Assembly: GCF_001187505.1 (NCBI RefSeq) | Contig: NZ_CP012150.1 | Coordinates: 3,410,001 to 3,474,000, forward strand | Direction: 5' to 3' | DNA from: Mycolicibacterium goodii | GTDB lineage: Bacteria; Actinomycetota; Actinomycetes; Mycobacteriales; Mycobacteriaceae | Length of the DNA stretch: 64,000 bases | Shown here: positions 26,729 through 35,469 of the stretch, in pieces | How positions within the stretch are numbered: position 1 is the first letter of the stretch | Layout of the letters: each line of letters begins with the position of its first letter | The notes under the pieces: model-generated | Database searches by the model: none | What the model was told of the DNA's origin: nothing | What the model saw: only the letters and a program-made list of their open reading frames with translations | Translations under genes and position numbers: made by a program

Positions 26729-26816
26729 GACACCACCGACGTAGCCAGGGACATCTAGCGGCATTGCCGACATCGCCGGCGACATTCCGGACACCACCGG
26801 GACATACCCGTGGACA
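26729..26816. repeat. phased GACA repeats between divergent element operons
   Basis: GACA (mostly GACAT or GACAC) starts at 26729, 26750, 26769, 26781, 26790, 26801 and 26813, all on the same strand. Spacings of 21, 19, 12, 9, 11 and 12 bp are close to whole helical turns. The 238-bp gap 26668-26905 has no gene. It separates the minus-strand transfer/replication operon from the plus-strand HTH gene, so it probably binds the element's master regulator or initiator. Confidence 0.55.
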
Positions 26817-26905
26817 TCACGTGGGCATCACCGCCGCGGGGTGGCACCACGCGCATGGCAAACTAGACGCCACGCGCTGGCGATACACGGAGACGACACG
26901 GAAAG

Positions 26906-27718
26906 ATGTGCGCTGAGACGATGGACGATCACGACGGCAAGGCGGCCGCGATCCCCAACAATCGCCTCATGCAGCGGCTGCAGGCCAAGGGACTGTCCCC
27001 GCAGCGCTTTGCCACCGCGATGAGCGTGGATGTCAAGACGGTGCGCCGCTGGCTGTCCAACACCAACTACAACATCCGCGAGGACAACGCGCGGCGCGCA
27101 GCCACGCTGCTGGGCTGCACGCCGCACGATCTGTGGCCCAATCAGTACTCGCCTACTATGGCGAGCGCATTGGCGACCATGTCACCAAGTGGCCCGTTCA
27201 CCGCGACCCTGTATGCCAGCCGCACCCAGCTACCGATCAGCGCGTGGCAGCAGCATTTCGCCGACGCCACCACCAGCATCGACATCCTCGTGCTGGCCGC
27301 CACGTTCCTGTTCGACACCCTCGACGGATTCCTCGACACCCTGCTCGACGCCGCCGCCCGCGGCGTGGCGGTGCGATTCCTCGTCGGCGACCCCGACACC
27401 GCCACCATGATCCTGCGCGGCGTGGAGGAAGGGATCGGTGAAGCCGTCATCGCCCGCTGCCGCACCTCAGTCGAGCTGCTCGCCCCACACGCCGGCACCC
27501 CGGGACTGGACATCCGCACCCACGACACCACGCTCTACACATCCATCTTTCGGGTCGATGACGCCATGATCGTCAACTTCCACATCTACGGCTCACCCGG
27601 ACGCAACAACCCCGTACTCGTACTGTCCCGTCACCACGAACCCCGGCTCTGGGCCACCCTCGAAGAGGCCTTCACCCAGGTGTGGGACCACGCCACACCC
27701 CTAACGACGAAAGGCTGA
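26906..27718 (+). CDS. HTH regulator with C-terminal DUF5919/PLD-like domain
   Basis: A 270-residue protein. An N-terminal XRE-like helix-turn-helix (LSPQRFATAMSVDVKTVRRWLS, seen as LSPQRFATAMSV and VKTVRRWLS, residues about 30-52) is followed by a domain beginning TSIDILVLAATFLFDTLDG with a later VNFHIYG segment, as in regulators found next to Nudix genes of actinobacterial AICEs. ATG 26906, or ATG 26921 as a shorter alternative. It is divergent from the transfer operon and 7 bp before the Nudix gene, so it is the likely master regulator of element activation. Confidence 0.75.
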   Translation: MCAETMDDHDGKAAAIPNNRLMQRLQAKGLSPQRFATAMSVDVKTVRRWLSNTNYNIREDNARRAATLLGCTPHDLWPNQYSPTMASALATMSPSGPFTATLYASRTQLPISAWQQHFADATTSIDILVLAATFLFDTLDGFLDTLLDAAARGVAVRFLVGDPDTATMILRGVEEGIGEAVIARCRTSVELLAPHAGTPGLDIRTHDTTLYTSIFRVDDAMIVNFHIYGSPGRNNPVLVLSRHHEPRLWATLEEAFTQVWDHATPLTTKG

Positions 27719-27725
27719 CCCGCCG

Positions 27726-28193
27726 ATGCGCACCGACTACTACAACGACCCCAACGCCCCACGGCCTAACAGTGTCGTCCCCTCGGCTTCGGCGATCGTC
27801 GCTGACGAACGCGGTCGAATTTTGCTGATCAAACGCCGCGACAACACCCTGTGGGCGCTACCCGGCGGCGGACACGACATCGGCGAGACCATCGAACAAA
27901 CCGCTGTGCGCGAAGTCAAAGAGGAAACCGGGCTCGACGTCGAAATCACCGGCCTGGTCGGTGTCTACACCAACCCGCGGCACGTCGTGGCATTCACCGA
28001 TGGCGAAGTCCGCCAACAATTCTCCTTGTTGTTCACCACCAGGGTGCTCGGTGGTGAGCTGGCCATCGACCACGAAAGCACCGACATCGCCTGGACTGAT
28101 CCCGACGACATCGCCGACCTGGACATGCATCCCTCGATGCGTCTGCGGATCGAGCACTACCTGCAACACCGCGACAGCCCCTACCTCTGCTAA
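27726..28193 (+). CDS. Nudix hydrolase (Pif-like)
   Basis: A 155-residue Nudix protein with a complete box: GGGHDIGETIEQTAVREVKEETGL read in two parts, GGGHDIGE and REVKEETGL. Nudix proteins cleave nucleoside diphosphates linked to another group. In pSAM2 the Nudix-domain protein Pif makes the host refuse a second copy of the element, so this gene is a candidate immunity factor. ATG 27726; it follows the HTH gene by 7 bp in one operon. The link to Pif is from position and domain. Confidence 0.8.
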   Translation: MRTDYYNDPNAPRPNSVVPSASAIVADERGRILLIKRRDNTLWALPGGGHDIGETIEQTAVREVKEETGLDVEITGLVGVYTNPRHVVAFTDGEVRQQFSLLFTTRVLGGELAIDHESTDIAWTDPDDIADLDMHPSMRLRIEHYLQHRDSPYLC

Positions 28194-28206
28194 CCCCATG
28201 CAGGGG

Positions 28207-28743
28207 TTACAGCCAGCCGCGCACCCGACCCACCGCCGCCAGCAACTCCTCGCGGCCAGCATCGACCGCCCGGTGCACCGGATCCTGCGGTCCATAACGC
28301 GCCAACACCTCACGCAGGCGGTCCTCAGCTGATACCGGCGTGCCGTCAGGTCCGGTCGTCAAATCGCAAAACGTCAACGCATCCATCACATCGCGCGGCG
28401 GTTGGACGAAAGCCCCTAAACCGGAGACGCCACGCTCGGATGCCTCCAGGTGCGCGCCGGTATGAAACGCCACCAACGACGCGACCAGCTCCCCGAAACC
28501 GGCCGACCGGACGAACACCGCGCCATCGAGCGGATGAAAACCGGTTCGGCGCACCGACGGTGCATACCCGATATCGTGCAGCCACGCCGCCGCCACCAGA
28601 CAATCCGCCGCCTCGCCGGCGAAATGCTGACTCAGCCGTTCCGCCGCAGCGGCCACACCCCGCACATGCGCCAACCGCCGCGGCTGCTCAGCCAGCCGTG
28701 TCTCGGCCTCCCGCCGTGCACGCTGCGCCACCGCCCCGCTCAT
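28207..28743 (-). CDS. HD-domain phosphohydrolase-like protein
   Basis: A 178-residue HD-domain protein with the first His in RLAHVRGV and the HD pair in AAWLHDIGYA, then FHPLDGA and ALTFCDLTT. Proteins of this kind hydrolyse phosphomonoesters or nucleotides and commonly sit beside the Nudix gene in AICEs. ATG 28743 is chosen; an upstream in-frame ATG at 28824 has no ribosome site. It converges on the Nudix gene with 13 bp between stops. Its role in the element is unknown. Confidence 0.75.
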   Translation of the reverse strand: MSGAVAQRARREAETRLAEQPRRLAHVRGVAAAAERLSQHFAGEAADCLVAAAWLHDIGYAPSVRRTGFHPLDGAVFVRSAGFGELVASLVAFHTGAHLEASERGVSGLGAFVQPPRDVMDALTFCDLTTGPDGTPVSAEDRLREVLARYGPQDPVHRAVDAGREELLAAVGRVRGWL

Positions 28744-28824
28744 GCCAGCCAGCTTACGAGCCCCAGTATCACGTCGCAGTATCTCCACCGCAGCAGCACT
28801 TACTGAGCGTCCACCCATCTCCAA

Positions 28825-29075
28825 CCACTATGTGGCGGCTACCTGCGGGCTTCGCTTCGCTCCCTCTGCTCCCGTCCGCTGGCGCTCCCGTCCGCGCCGG
28901 TCGCTACGCTTCACCCTCCGTCCGCCGCCGAACCACCGGGCCATCGCCGCAAAACAGCCCTCTGACCTGCGATGTGAGAACTTTCTTTACTGGTATCAAG
29001 CGTGTAGGCAACACCTAGGCCGCTCCAGCGCGGAACTCGCATTCCCTGACAACAGTGGCTCCGACGTCGCGGGAG
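28825..29075. other. gene-free gap with CCGTCCG repeats
   Basis: About 330 bp between the HD gene start (28743) and the TetR stop (29076) hold no supported gene. GCTCCCGTCCGC occurs at 28868-28879 and 28884-28895 (16-bp period), with a partial CTCCGTCCGCC copy near 28916. The stretch is pyrimidine-rich on the plus strand. A cis site for the transfer ATPase (clt) would be expected somewhere in the element, and this is one candidate. Confidence 0.35.
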
Positions 29076-29672
29076 CTATTCAGTTGCTGAGATGAGTTTC
29101 GGGAGGATTGCATTGTCGACCAGAGTTTCGATGGTGAGATGGGTCGGCGGGCGGTTGGAAAAGATGCATCGGAAGATCAGATAGCCTGGCAACAGGTCGC
29201 AGAGCTCTTCGTTGATTGTTGACGCGCCGATCTCGCCGCGGCTGATCGCCTGCTGTAGGACCTGCCGGACCAGGGTTCTCTGTTCATGAAGAAACCGGTC
29301 TTGCATAACGTTGTTGAGCGCGCGATCACGGGATATCTCGACAAGCACTGCCCGGATGGTGCTGGCGTGGTCTCGGCACTGTTTGTAGATGATCTGGCCG
29401 AGACACAACAAGTCGCCGCGCAGGGTGCCAGTGTTGGGTGCAACAGCGCTCTGACGGGTGCCTTCGATGACGGCCGCTAGGATCAGTTCAGATTTCGAGG
29501 GCCAGCGCCGGTAGATGGTGGCTTTACTGGCATGAGCAGCGCCCGCGACAGCCTCCACTGTTAGGCCGTGGTACCCACGATCCTGCAGGATACCCAATGC
29601 TACTCGCAGCAGCTCTGTCTCTCTGGGTGACCACGAAGTAGGTTCTACGTCCGGGTTGGTTGTCGCGGTCAT
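29076..29672 (-). CDS. TetR/AcrR regulator coupled to the MmpL pump gene
   Basis: A 198-residue TetR protein with the N-terminal helix-turn-helix GLTVEAVAGAAHASKATIYRRWPS (seen as VEAVAGAAHASKATIYRRW), residues about 37-60, and a divergent ligand domain. ATG 29672 overlaps the pump stop by 1 bp (TGATG), so the two genes are one transcript and the regulator most likely controls the pump. The likely operator is the palindrome at 32924-32950 upstream of the pump. Confidence 0.88.
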   Translation of the reverse strand: MTATTNPDVEPTSWSPRETELLRVALGILQDRGYHGLTVEAVAGAAHASKATIYRRWPSKSELILAAVIEGTRQSAVAPNTGTLRGDLLCLGQIIYKQCRDHASTIRAVLVEISRDRALNNVMQDRFLHEQRTLVRQVLQQAISRGEIGASTINEELCDLLPGYLIFRCIFSNRPPTHLTIETLVDNAILPKLISATE

Positions 29673-32600
29673 CAATTGTCGGATGTGAGCGATTCTGGGT
29701 CAGCTGCTTTCCCGTTTCCACTATCGGTCCCCACATCCATTCTTCGTACATGGTCGCCCCCAGGTGAGACGCCACCCCACTTCGCCGATATCTGGAGGTG
29801 CGGTCCGCGTGTTGCGCTCAGCGCGCCCACACCGGTGAGATGCTTAGCTGGCATCGATGCGGGGTGACGGTTCATGTGTGGCCACCAGCTGGCTTGGCGG
29901 AGCAGGGTGGCGATGGCTGGGACGGTGAGGGTGCGTACGAGGAACGTGTCCAGCAGTAGTCCGCAGCCGATGATGAGTCCGGTTTGGATCATGATGGCTA
30001 CCGATCCGATCATCAGGCCGAACATGCTGGCAGCGAAGATCAGGCCGGCGGAGGTGATGACTGAGCCGGTGGTGGCTACGGTGCGCAGGACGCCGACGCG
30101 GATGTTGTGGGTGGATTCTTCGCGTAGTCGTGATACGAGCAGCATGTTGTAGTCGGCGCCGACGGCGACGAGGATGATGAACGCTAATAGTGGTACGGGC
30201 CAAGCGATTTCGTGGCCGAGGATCCATTGGAAGACGATGACTCCGATGCCTAGTGAGGCCAGGTAGTTCAGCACGACGGTGCCCAGCAGATATAGCGGGG
30301 CGATCAGGGCGCGTAGCAGGGCGATGAGGATGAGTCCGACGATGACCAGGGTGGCGATGGCCAGCTGGGTGAAGTCGGATGAGAGTAGGCGTTGGATGTC
30401 GGAGTTGACGGCGGGGAATCCGGCAACCGAGACGGTGGCTTGGGCCAGGGAGGTGTTGGGTCGGGCGGTGTTGGCGACGTCTGTGATCTGGCGGGCCAGG
30501 TTCATCGCCTCGCCGCTGTAGGGGTCCGTGCTGGTGTCGATGGCGAAGCGGGCGGTTTTGCCGTCGGGTGAGAGGAAATGTTTGGCGACGTCGGCGAATT
30601 GGCGGTTGTCGAAGGCTTCGGGGGGCAGGTAGAAGCCGGTGGCGGCATCGGATCCGGCGGTGGCGCGGGCGGAGTTTTGCAGTTGGGCCGCGATTTGACT
30701 CATCCCGGACAGCATTTGGATGTTGCTGTCGGCCAGGGTGTGCACGCCGGTGGCCAGGGCGCGTGCGCCGGAGGCCAGTTGGCTGATGCCGTGTTGGAGT
30801 CGGCCGATGTCAGCGGCCAGGTTCTCGGGGTTGCCGAGGGTTTTGAAGGCGTTGTTCATGGTGGCCACGGTGTGTTGAACTTCGGTGAGGGTGCCGGTGA
30901 CGGTGGCGTTGGTGGCCGGGTTGTACTGGTCGCCCAGGGTGGCGAGCTGGGTGAAGAATCCGTCGTCGCGCAGGGTGGTCAGGATACTGACCTGGTCGCG
31001 GATCTGGGCGCATTGCGGGGTGGTCATACACCACGGTGAGGTGTTGAGTGCGGTGACGAGCGGGTCGAGGGCGGCGATAGCGTTCTGGGCGCGTTCGGCC
31101 AGGGGTCGGATGCCGGGGCCGGCTTGGATGGCGGTGTCGACCTCGGGTGCGGTGGCTGAGAGTTGTTGCAGCAGCGGGCCGAAGCGCTGCATGCTCTCAC
31201 CGGCGGCGCCGGCTTGGGTGAGTACACCGCCCAGGGGGGTGAGCGCGGTGCGCACGGTGGTGTCGAGTTGGGCCAGGCCGCCGGCGAGTTGGTCGGCGCC
31301 GTGGGTGAGCTTGTCCAGGTCGGTGCGCCGGTCGTTGCCCTGGGCGACCGAGTCGGCCATCTTGTCGCCGATTTGTCCGTTCTGCCAGGACAGTTGGGCT
31401 TGGTCGAGGCGTTGCCCGGCCGGTCTGGTGATCCCGGAAACACGTGTCACGGCCGGGATTTGGGCGATGCGTGAGGCCATCTCGTCGAGGTCGGCCAGGC
31501 CTTTGCCGGTGCGCATGTCGGTCGGGTTTTCCACGACGAGGAATTCGGTGATGACGACGTCTTTAGGGAAATGGCGGTCCAGCAGCTGATAGCCCTGGTT
31601 GCTGGCGGTAGTGGCGGGCTGTCCTTGGCGGTCGTCATAGCTGATGGTCATGGTCGCCGCGGCCGCCGACAGTGCCACCAGGATGGTCAGGCTGATGACC
31701 AGCAGCGGCACCGGGCGGCGCACCACGGCCACGGCCACGCTGTTCCAGTAGCGTCGGGTGCGGTCGGGTTTGGGTTCGCCGATGCCGCGGGTGGCCGCCA
31801 GCGCCAGCACCGGGGGCAGCAGGGTCACGGTGGCGGCGAATCCGACTGCCACGGCGACCGCGCAGGCCGGGCCGAGTCCGGCGAACACACTCAAGGTGGC
31901 GAACACCATGGCCAGAAAGGCCAGGGCCACGGTGCCGGCCGAGGCCAGGATGACTCGGCCGATGCTGGCGGTGGCCGCGATGACCGCCTGCTCGGCGGGC
32001 ACCTGGGCGCGGCGTTGTTCGTGGTAGCGGCTGATCAGAAACACGGTGTAGTCGGTGCCGGCGCCCAGCAGGATCGCGGTCATGAACGCCACGGTGAACT
32101 GCGAGACCGGCATGCCGATTTCCCCGAGTGCAGAGAGCACCCCACGCCCGACGGCCAGGCTGATCCCGATCACCAGCAGCGGCAGCAGCGCGGTGAACAC
32201 CGACCGGTACACGATCAGCAGGATCAGCGCGATCAGCCCGGCGGTGGCGATCGAGATGAACACCAGGTCGTGCTCGGCTGAGGCGATCTGATCGGCGAAC
32301 GTGGCCGGTGGCCCTGTCACATAGGCCGTGGTGGACGTGTTGGCGAATGCCGTGTCGGTGAGATCGCGCACGGCTTGCACGGATTCGGCCGCGGTGGGAT
32401 CACCGAGCGTGCCGGCCACCCCGACCGGCAGATACCAGGCCTTGCCGTCACCGCTGACCGCCTGGGTTCTGGTGACCGGGTCGGCCAGCAGATCCTGGAC
32501 CAGCAGGACATGGTCGTGATCGGCGCGCAACCGCCCTACCAGATCCTGATAGCGCAGCTGATTATCGGGGGTCAGACCGGCCGGGTCTTGCATCGCGACG

Positions 32601-32899
32601 AACAGCATCGTCTTGGACCCCTGCTCACCGAACGCCTCACTCATGCGGTCCACGGTCTGAAACGAGGGCACATCACGCGGGATCAGATCGACCGATTGTT
32701 GGCGCACCACCGTCTCCAACTGCGGGAACAGCAGCGCCAGCACCACCGCGGCCGCGATCCATCCACCGATCACTAATGCCTTGTGGCCCACCGTGAACGC
32801 CGCGAGCCGACCCAGCCGGGCGCTGTATTCCGAAGATCCGGACAGATCGACGCCGCGCCGGCCACGGGAAGGCCCAGCATCTCCGGTTCGATCGCCCAT
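29672..32899 (-). CDS. MmpL/RND-family membrane transporter
   Basis: A 1075-residue RND-superfamily protein. The first membrane helix is ALVIGGWIAAAVVLALLF; a periplasmic domain and the first helix bundle follow (GAGTDYTVFLISRYHE near residue 285), then a second periplasmic region rich in heptad-like helices, and a second bundle with VGADYNMLLVSRLREES. Such pumps export lipids, siderophores or toxic compounds. ATG 32899 follows GGGAGG; upstream in-frame ATGs are less well placed. It is cargo of the AICE. Export of hydrophobic aromatics or surfactant-like metabolites would fit the dsz cargo but is unproven. Confidence 0.87.
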   Translation of the reverse strand: MGDRTGDAGPSRGRRGVDLSGSSEYSARLGRLAAFTVGHKALVIGGWIAAAVVLALLFPQLETVVRQQSVDLIPRDVPSFQTVDRMSEAFGEQGSKTMLFVAMQDPAGLTPDNQLRYQDLVGRLRADHDHVLLVQDLLADPVTRTQAVSGDGKAWYLPVGVAGTLGDPTAAESVQAVRDLTDTAFANTSTTAYVTGPPATFADQIASAEHDLVFISIATAGLIALILLIVYRSVFTALLPLLVIGISLAVGRGVLSALGEIGMPVSQFTVAFMTAILLGAGTDYTVFLISRYHEQRRAQVPAEQAVIAATASIGRVILASAGTVALAFLAMVFATLSVFAGLGPACAVAVAVGFAATVTLLPPVLALAATRGIGEPKPDRTRRYWNSVAVAVVRRPVPLLVISLTILVALSAAAATMTISYDDRQGQPATTASNQGYQLLDRHFPKDVVITEFLVVENPTDMRTGKGLADLDEMASRIAQIPAVTRVSGITRPAGQRLDQAQLSWQNGQIGDKMADSVAQGNDRRTDLDKLTHGADQLAGGLAQLDTTVRTALTPLGGVLTQAGAAGESMQRFGPLLQQLSATAPEVDTAIQAGPGIRPLAERAQNAIAALDPLVTALNTSPWCMTTPQCAQIRDQVSILTTLRDDGFFTQLATLGDQYNPATNATVTGTLTEVQHTVATMNNAFKTLGNPENLAADIGRLQHGISQLASGARALATGVHTLADSNIQMLSGMSQIAAQLQNSARATAGSDAATGFYLPPEAFDNRQFADVAKHFLSPDGKTARFAIDTSTDPYSGEAMNLARQITDVANTARPNTSLAQATVSVAGFPAVNSDIQRLLSSDFTQLAIATLVIVGLILIALLRALIAPLYLLGTVVLNYLASLGIGVIVFQWILGHEIAWPVPLLAFIILVAVGADYNMLLVSRLREESTHNIRVGVLRTVATTGSVITSAGLIFAASMFGLMIGSVAIMIQTGLIIGCGLLLDTFLVRTLTVPAIATLLRQASWWPHMNRHPASMPAKHLTGVGALSATRGPHLQISAKWGGVSPGGDHVRRMDVGTDSGNGKAADPESLTSDN

Positions 32900-32923
32900 C
32901 CCCACGCCTCCCAAGAAACGAAA

Positions 32924-32950
32924 CTATCGGTATCGCTACGATACTAATAG
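32924..32950. promoter_or_regulatory. imperfect 27-bp palindrome before the MmpL gene
   Basis: The pattern is CTAT..GTATCG...CGATAC..ATAG, 20 of 27 positions symmetrical, 25 bp before the pump start. The GTATCG/CGATAC core also occurs in the palindrome at 33504-33524. This is a TetR-type operator for the pump operon. Confidence 0.65.
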
Positions 32951-33022
32951 TCCCACACGAGGATCGGAAGGGCCGCGCCGACCTTTCGGGCCATGGTTGG
33001 GGCTGGGCGCGGTGGGGGTGAA

Positions 33023-33448
33023 TTAACTTGCGGTGTCCTCAGATTCGTCGTCGGGCAGGTCGTGGCGCACCACCCGCACCCGCCCGCGGGGCAGGCATGC
33101 CATGTAGCCGTGGCGTTTGCCGTAGAGCTCCCAGGAGGTCGCGGCCTCCTGGGGGGCGACATCGATGCGATGCCCGCGGGAAAAACCCAGGTGCAACCCG
33201 CCGCCCTCGTCGCACCACGCGCCCGTGCACACCGCGCCGGCCAGGTCCAGCAACGGACGCTGCTGGACCGAGACGTTGCCCGGGTCGATGAGGACCTGCT
33301 CTTCGGGATAAGACGAACCGATCGGCGGCAGGGTCAGCCGGATCGGGGTGGCGATCACCAATTCGTTGTAATCGTCGAGGTCGAGCACCAATCCGTCGCG
33401 CAACGAGACACGCTGAACGGTGCACCGCTCGATCCAGGGGGTATGCAT
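33023..33448 (-). CDS. DUF6188-like hypothetical protein
   Basis: A 141-residue protein with an alternating beta-rich N-terminus (SLRDGLVLDLDDYNELVIATPIRL seen as DGLVLDLDDYNELVI) and a C-terminal acidic tail. It resembles the small DUF6188 family of actinobacteria, whose function is not known. No signal peptide or membrane segment is present. ATG 33448; 74 bp upstream ends the TetR gene, and the perfect palindrome 33504-33524 lies in that gap, so it is probably repressed by that TetR. Confidence 0.6.
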   Translation of the reverse strand: MHTPWIERCTVQRVSLRDGLVLDLDDYNELVIATPIRLTLPPIGSSYPEEQVLIDPGNVSVQQRPLLDLAGAVCTGAWCDEGGGLHLGFSRGHRIDVAPQEAATSWELYGKRHGYMACLPRGRVRVVRHDLPDDESEDTAS

Positions 33449-33495
33449 GCCCGGGTCCCTTTCGACACGTCATTGTGTCGCTTTATGGTACTGGG

Positions 33496-33524
33496 AGTAG
33501 CGCAGCGATACTACTAGTATCGCT
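33496..33524. promoter_or_regulatory. TetR-type operator with perfect 21-bp palindrome
   Basis: AGCGATACTA-C-TAGTATCGCT (33504-33524) is a perfect inverted repeat. The 24 bp 33496-33519 recur on the opposite strand at 34713-34736 with 2 mismatches. The site lies between a TetR gene and the gene it precedes, which points to that TetR as the binder. Confidence 0.75.
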
Positions 33525-34146
33525 AAGTGGTGGTGTCGGTGCCGTGCACCAGCTGTCGGGTTGTGCGGTCGATGCGCTCGCGGGCCAGGTCCGCATCGAT
33601 CCGGCCGCCGATGACGGCGATCAGGTTGGCCAGCCACACGTCGGCGATCAGGCTGGCCACGTCACGGTCATGCGCGCTGGGTGTGGGCCCGCCCAGGGCG
33701 CGGGCCAGCATGTCCTCGATCACCGCGACAGCGTGCTCGATCGCGCCGGCGGCCTCGGAGTCGGCCACGACGAACGCACGCACCATCGCCTCGGTCAGGT
33801 GCGGGTTGGCCTGCCAGGCCATGTGCAGGTGGGTGGTCAACCGCCCCAGCCGGGCCTGCGGCGCCAGTTCACCGGTAGTGCAATCGAATTCGGTGTCGAG
33901 ACGTTCGAATTCGCGGGCCAGCACCGTCACCAGCAGATGGCTTTTGGATCGGAAATGCCGATACAGGGAGCTGGCGGCAATGCCGGCCTGCGCGGCCACC
34001 GCACGCATCTGCACACCGTCAAAACCTTGTGCTGAGGCTACCGCCCACGCGGCATCCAGGATCGCCTCGCGACGCACCAACACCGAGTCCGCCGGCCGGC
34101 GCGGGTGCCGCACCCGGTCCCGGGGTGCGGCGGTGGGCGCACTCAC
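33523..34146 (-). CDS. TetR-family regulator
   Basis: A 207-residue TetR protein with the DNA-binding helices VQMRAVAAQAGIAASSLYRHF (seen as AAQAGIAASSLYRHF) near residues 45-65. GTG 34146 overlaps the thioesterase stop by 4 bp (GTGA), so the pair is translated from one message. The near-identical operators at 33496 and 34713 bracket this pair, consistent with autoregulation of the thioesterase-tetR operon and control of the small gene downstream. Confidence 0.87.
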   Translation of the reverse strand: MSAPTAAPRDRVRHPRRPADSVLVRREAILDAAWAVASAQGFDGVQMRAVAAQAGIAASSLYRHFRSKSHLLVTVLAREFERLDTEFDCTTGELAPQARLGRLTTHLHMAWQANPHLTEAMVRAFVVADSEAAGAIEHAVAVIEDMLARALGGPTPSAHDRDVASLIADVWLANLIAVIGGRIDADLARERIDRTTRQLVHGTDTTT

Positions 34147-34655
34147 CGCGACCCCGCGTCGGGGCCGGCGCCACCGTAGCGGGTCAGCTCGGCGAACAAC
34201 TCCCCGAAACCGCTGATGTCACCGTGGGCGGCGAAATGGGCCGCATCCACCGTGATGAACACCGCCGAGGCGGTGAACCGGGTGACACCGTCCACACCGA
34301 CCCCCACCCCGTCCACATGCAACGCCCGGCCCTCGCGGGAGGCGATCCGCGCGGTCAGCCGATGCGTACATCCCAACGGCACCGGCTGCAGATAGTCCAC
34401 CGTCAAACGGCGCGTCACCGCCGGGGTGGCCGCGATCCACAACGAAAAACCCAGCACGTCATCACAGGCCGCGGCGATCGCGCCACCGTGCGCCAGCCCC
34501 GGCGCACCGATATGGCGCTCATCGAACACCAGATCAGCGAACACCTCATCGCCGCACCGAAACACCTCCAGCTGCAAACCGTGCGGATTGTCCGACCCGC
34601 AGCCCATGCAGGTCGGCGTGTGCGACGGCAACCGCTGCGGCTGATCAACACCCAT
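34143..34655 (-). CDS. PaaI-type hotdog thioesterase
   Basis: A 170-residue hotdog-fold protein with the opening CMGCGSDNPHGLQLEVF (C-x2-C pattern) and the active-site helix GLAHGGAIAAACDD. PaaI-like enzymes hydrolyse aromatic or short acyl-CoA thioesters. The start is ATG 34655; a longer frame to 34787 would cross the operator at 34713 and is unlikely. It is the first gene of an operon with the TetR gene. Its link to the desulfurisation cargo is unclear, since the 4S pathway does not use CoA esters. Confidence 0.8.
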   Translation of the reverse strand: MGVDQPQRLPSHTPTCMGCGSDNPHGLQLEVFRCGDEVFADLVFDERHIGAPGLAHGGAIAAACDDVLGFSLWIAATPAVTRRLTVDYLQPVPLGCTHRLTARIASREGRALHVDGVGVGVDGVTRFTASAVFITVDAAHFAAHGDISGFGELFAELTRYGGAGPDAGSR

Positions 34656-34712
34656 CACGGCCTCCTCGCACCCGGGCAGCCCCGCCACCGCGTCCCGACC
34701 CGGGACCGCCGG

Positions 34713-34736
34713 TACTAGCAGTTTCGCTGCGCTACT
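34713..34736. promoter_or_regulatory. second copy of the TetR operator
   Basis: On the minus strand this 24-bp site matches 33496-33519 at 22 positions. It lies between the thioesterase (start 34655) and the divergent TetR gene (start 34801), so it can control both. Confidence 0.72.
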
Positions 34737-34800
34737 ATCGGTACCATAACCGGGAGTGCGGGGGCAACGCACCGGCAATCGGAACACATCAGGAGGTCAG

Positions 34801-35469
34801 GTGGGGACGCAGCCCGCGGAGACACCCGACGACGAGGACGACGTCGACCCGCGCCGCACCCGATCACGCACCCGACTGCTCGACGCCGCGGCCAACCTGC
34901 TCAAAACCGGTGGGATCGAAGCCGTCACCATCGACGCGGTCACCAAAGCCTCCAAGGTCGCCCGCACCACCCTCTACCGCCATTTCAACAGTTCCTCGCA
35001 ACTGCTCGCGGCCACCTTCGAACGCCTTCTGCCCCAAGTCATCCCGCCCGCCCCGACCAGCGGCACCCTCCGTGAGCGGCTCATCGAACTGCTCTCCCGC
35101 CAAGCCGACCTGTTCGCCGAAGCGCCCGTACAAGTCACCACCCTGGCCTGGGCCGCGTTGGGCCCCGCCGAGACTCACGAACCAAACACTGTGCAACACG
35201 CCGGTGCCGGCACTCTGCGGATGCGTGTGATCGAACAATACCGACGGCCGTTCGACGAAATCCTGTACAGCCCCGAAAGCGTCGATCAACTCGGCGAACT
35301 CGACATTGAACTCGCACTCTGTCAACTTGTTGGCCCTCTGGTCTTTGCCCGAATGACCGGTCTACGCGTCATCACCCACCAAGATTGCACCCGCATCGTC
35401 GAAGGCTTCATTGCCGCGCAAACCGGCGATCAACCGGCTTGGGTCGAGGCGTCGAGTCCGAACCAATAG
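34801..35469 (+). CDS. TetR-family regulator
   Basis: A 222-residue TetR protein with an N-terminal acidic leader (PAETPDDEDDVDPRR), then the binding helices AVTIDAVTKASKVARTTLYRHF (seen as TKASKVARTTLYRHF). GTG 34801 is only 4 bp after AGGAGG; an in-frame GTG at 34756 is the alternative. It is divergent from the thioesterase-tetR operon and stands 180 bp from the end of dszC, which converges on it. A role in dsz control is possible but nothing in the sequence shows it. Confidence 0.85.
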   Translation: MGTQPAETPDDEDDVDPRRTRSRTRLLDAAANLLKTGGIEAVTIDAVTKASKVARTTLYRHFNSSSQLLAATFERLLPQVIPPAPTSGTLRERLIELLSRQADLFAEAPVQVTTLAWAALGPAETHEPNTVQHAGAGTLRMRVIEQYRRPFDEILYSPESVDQLGELDIELALCQLVGPLVFARMTGLRVITHQDCTRIVEGFIAAQTGDQPAWVEASSPNQ

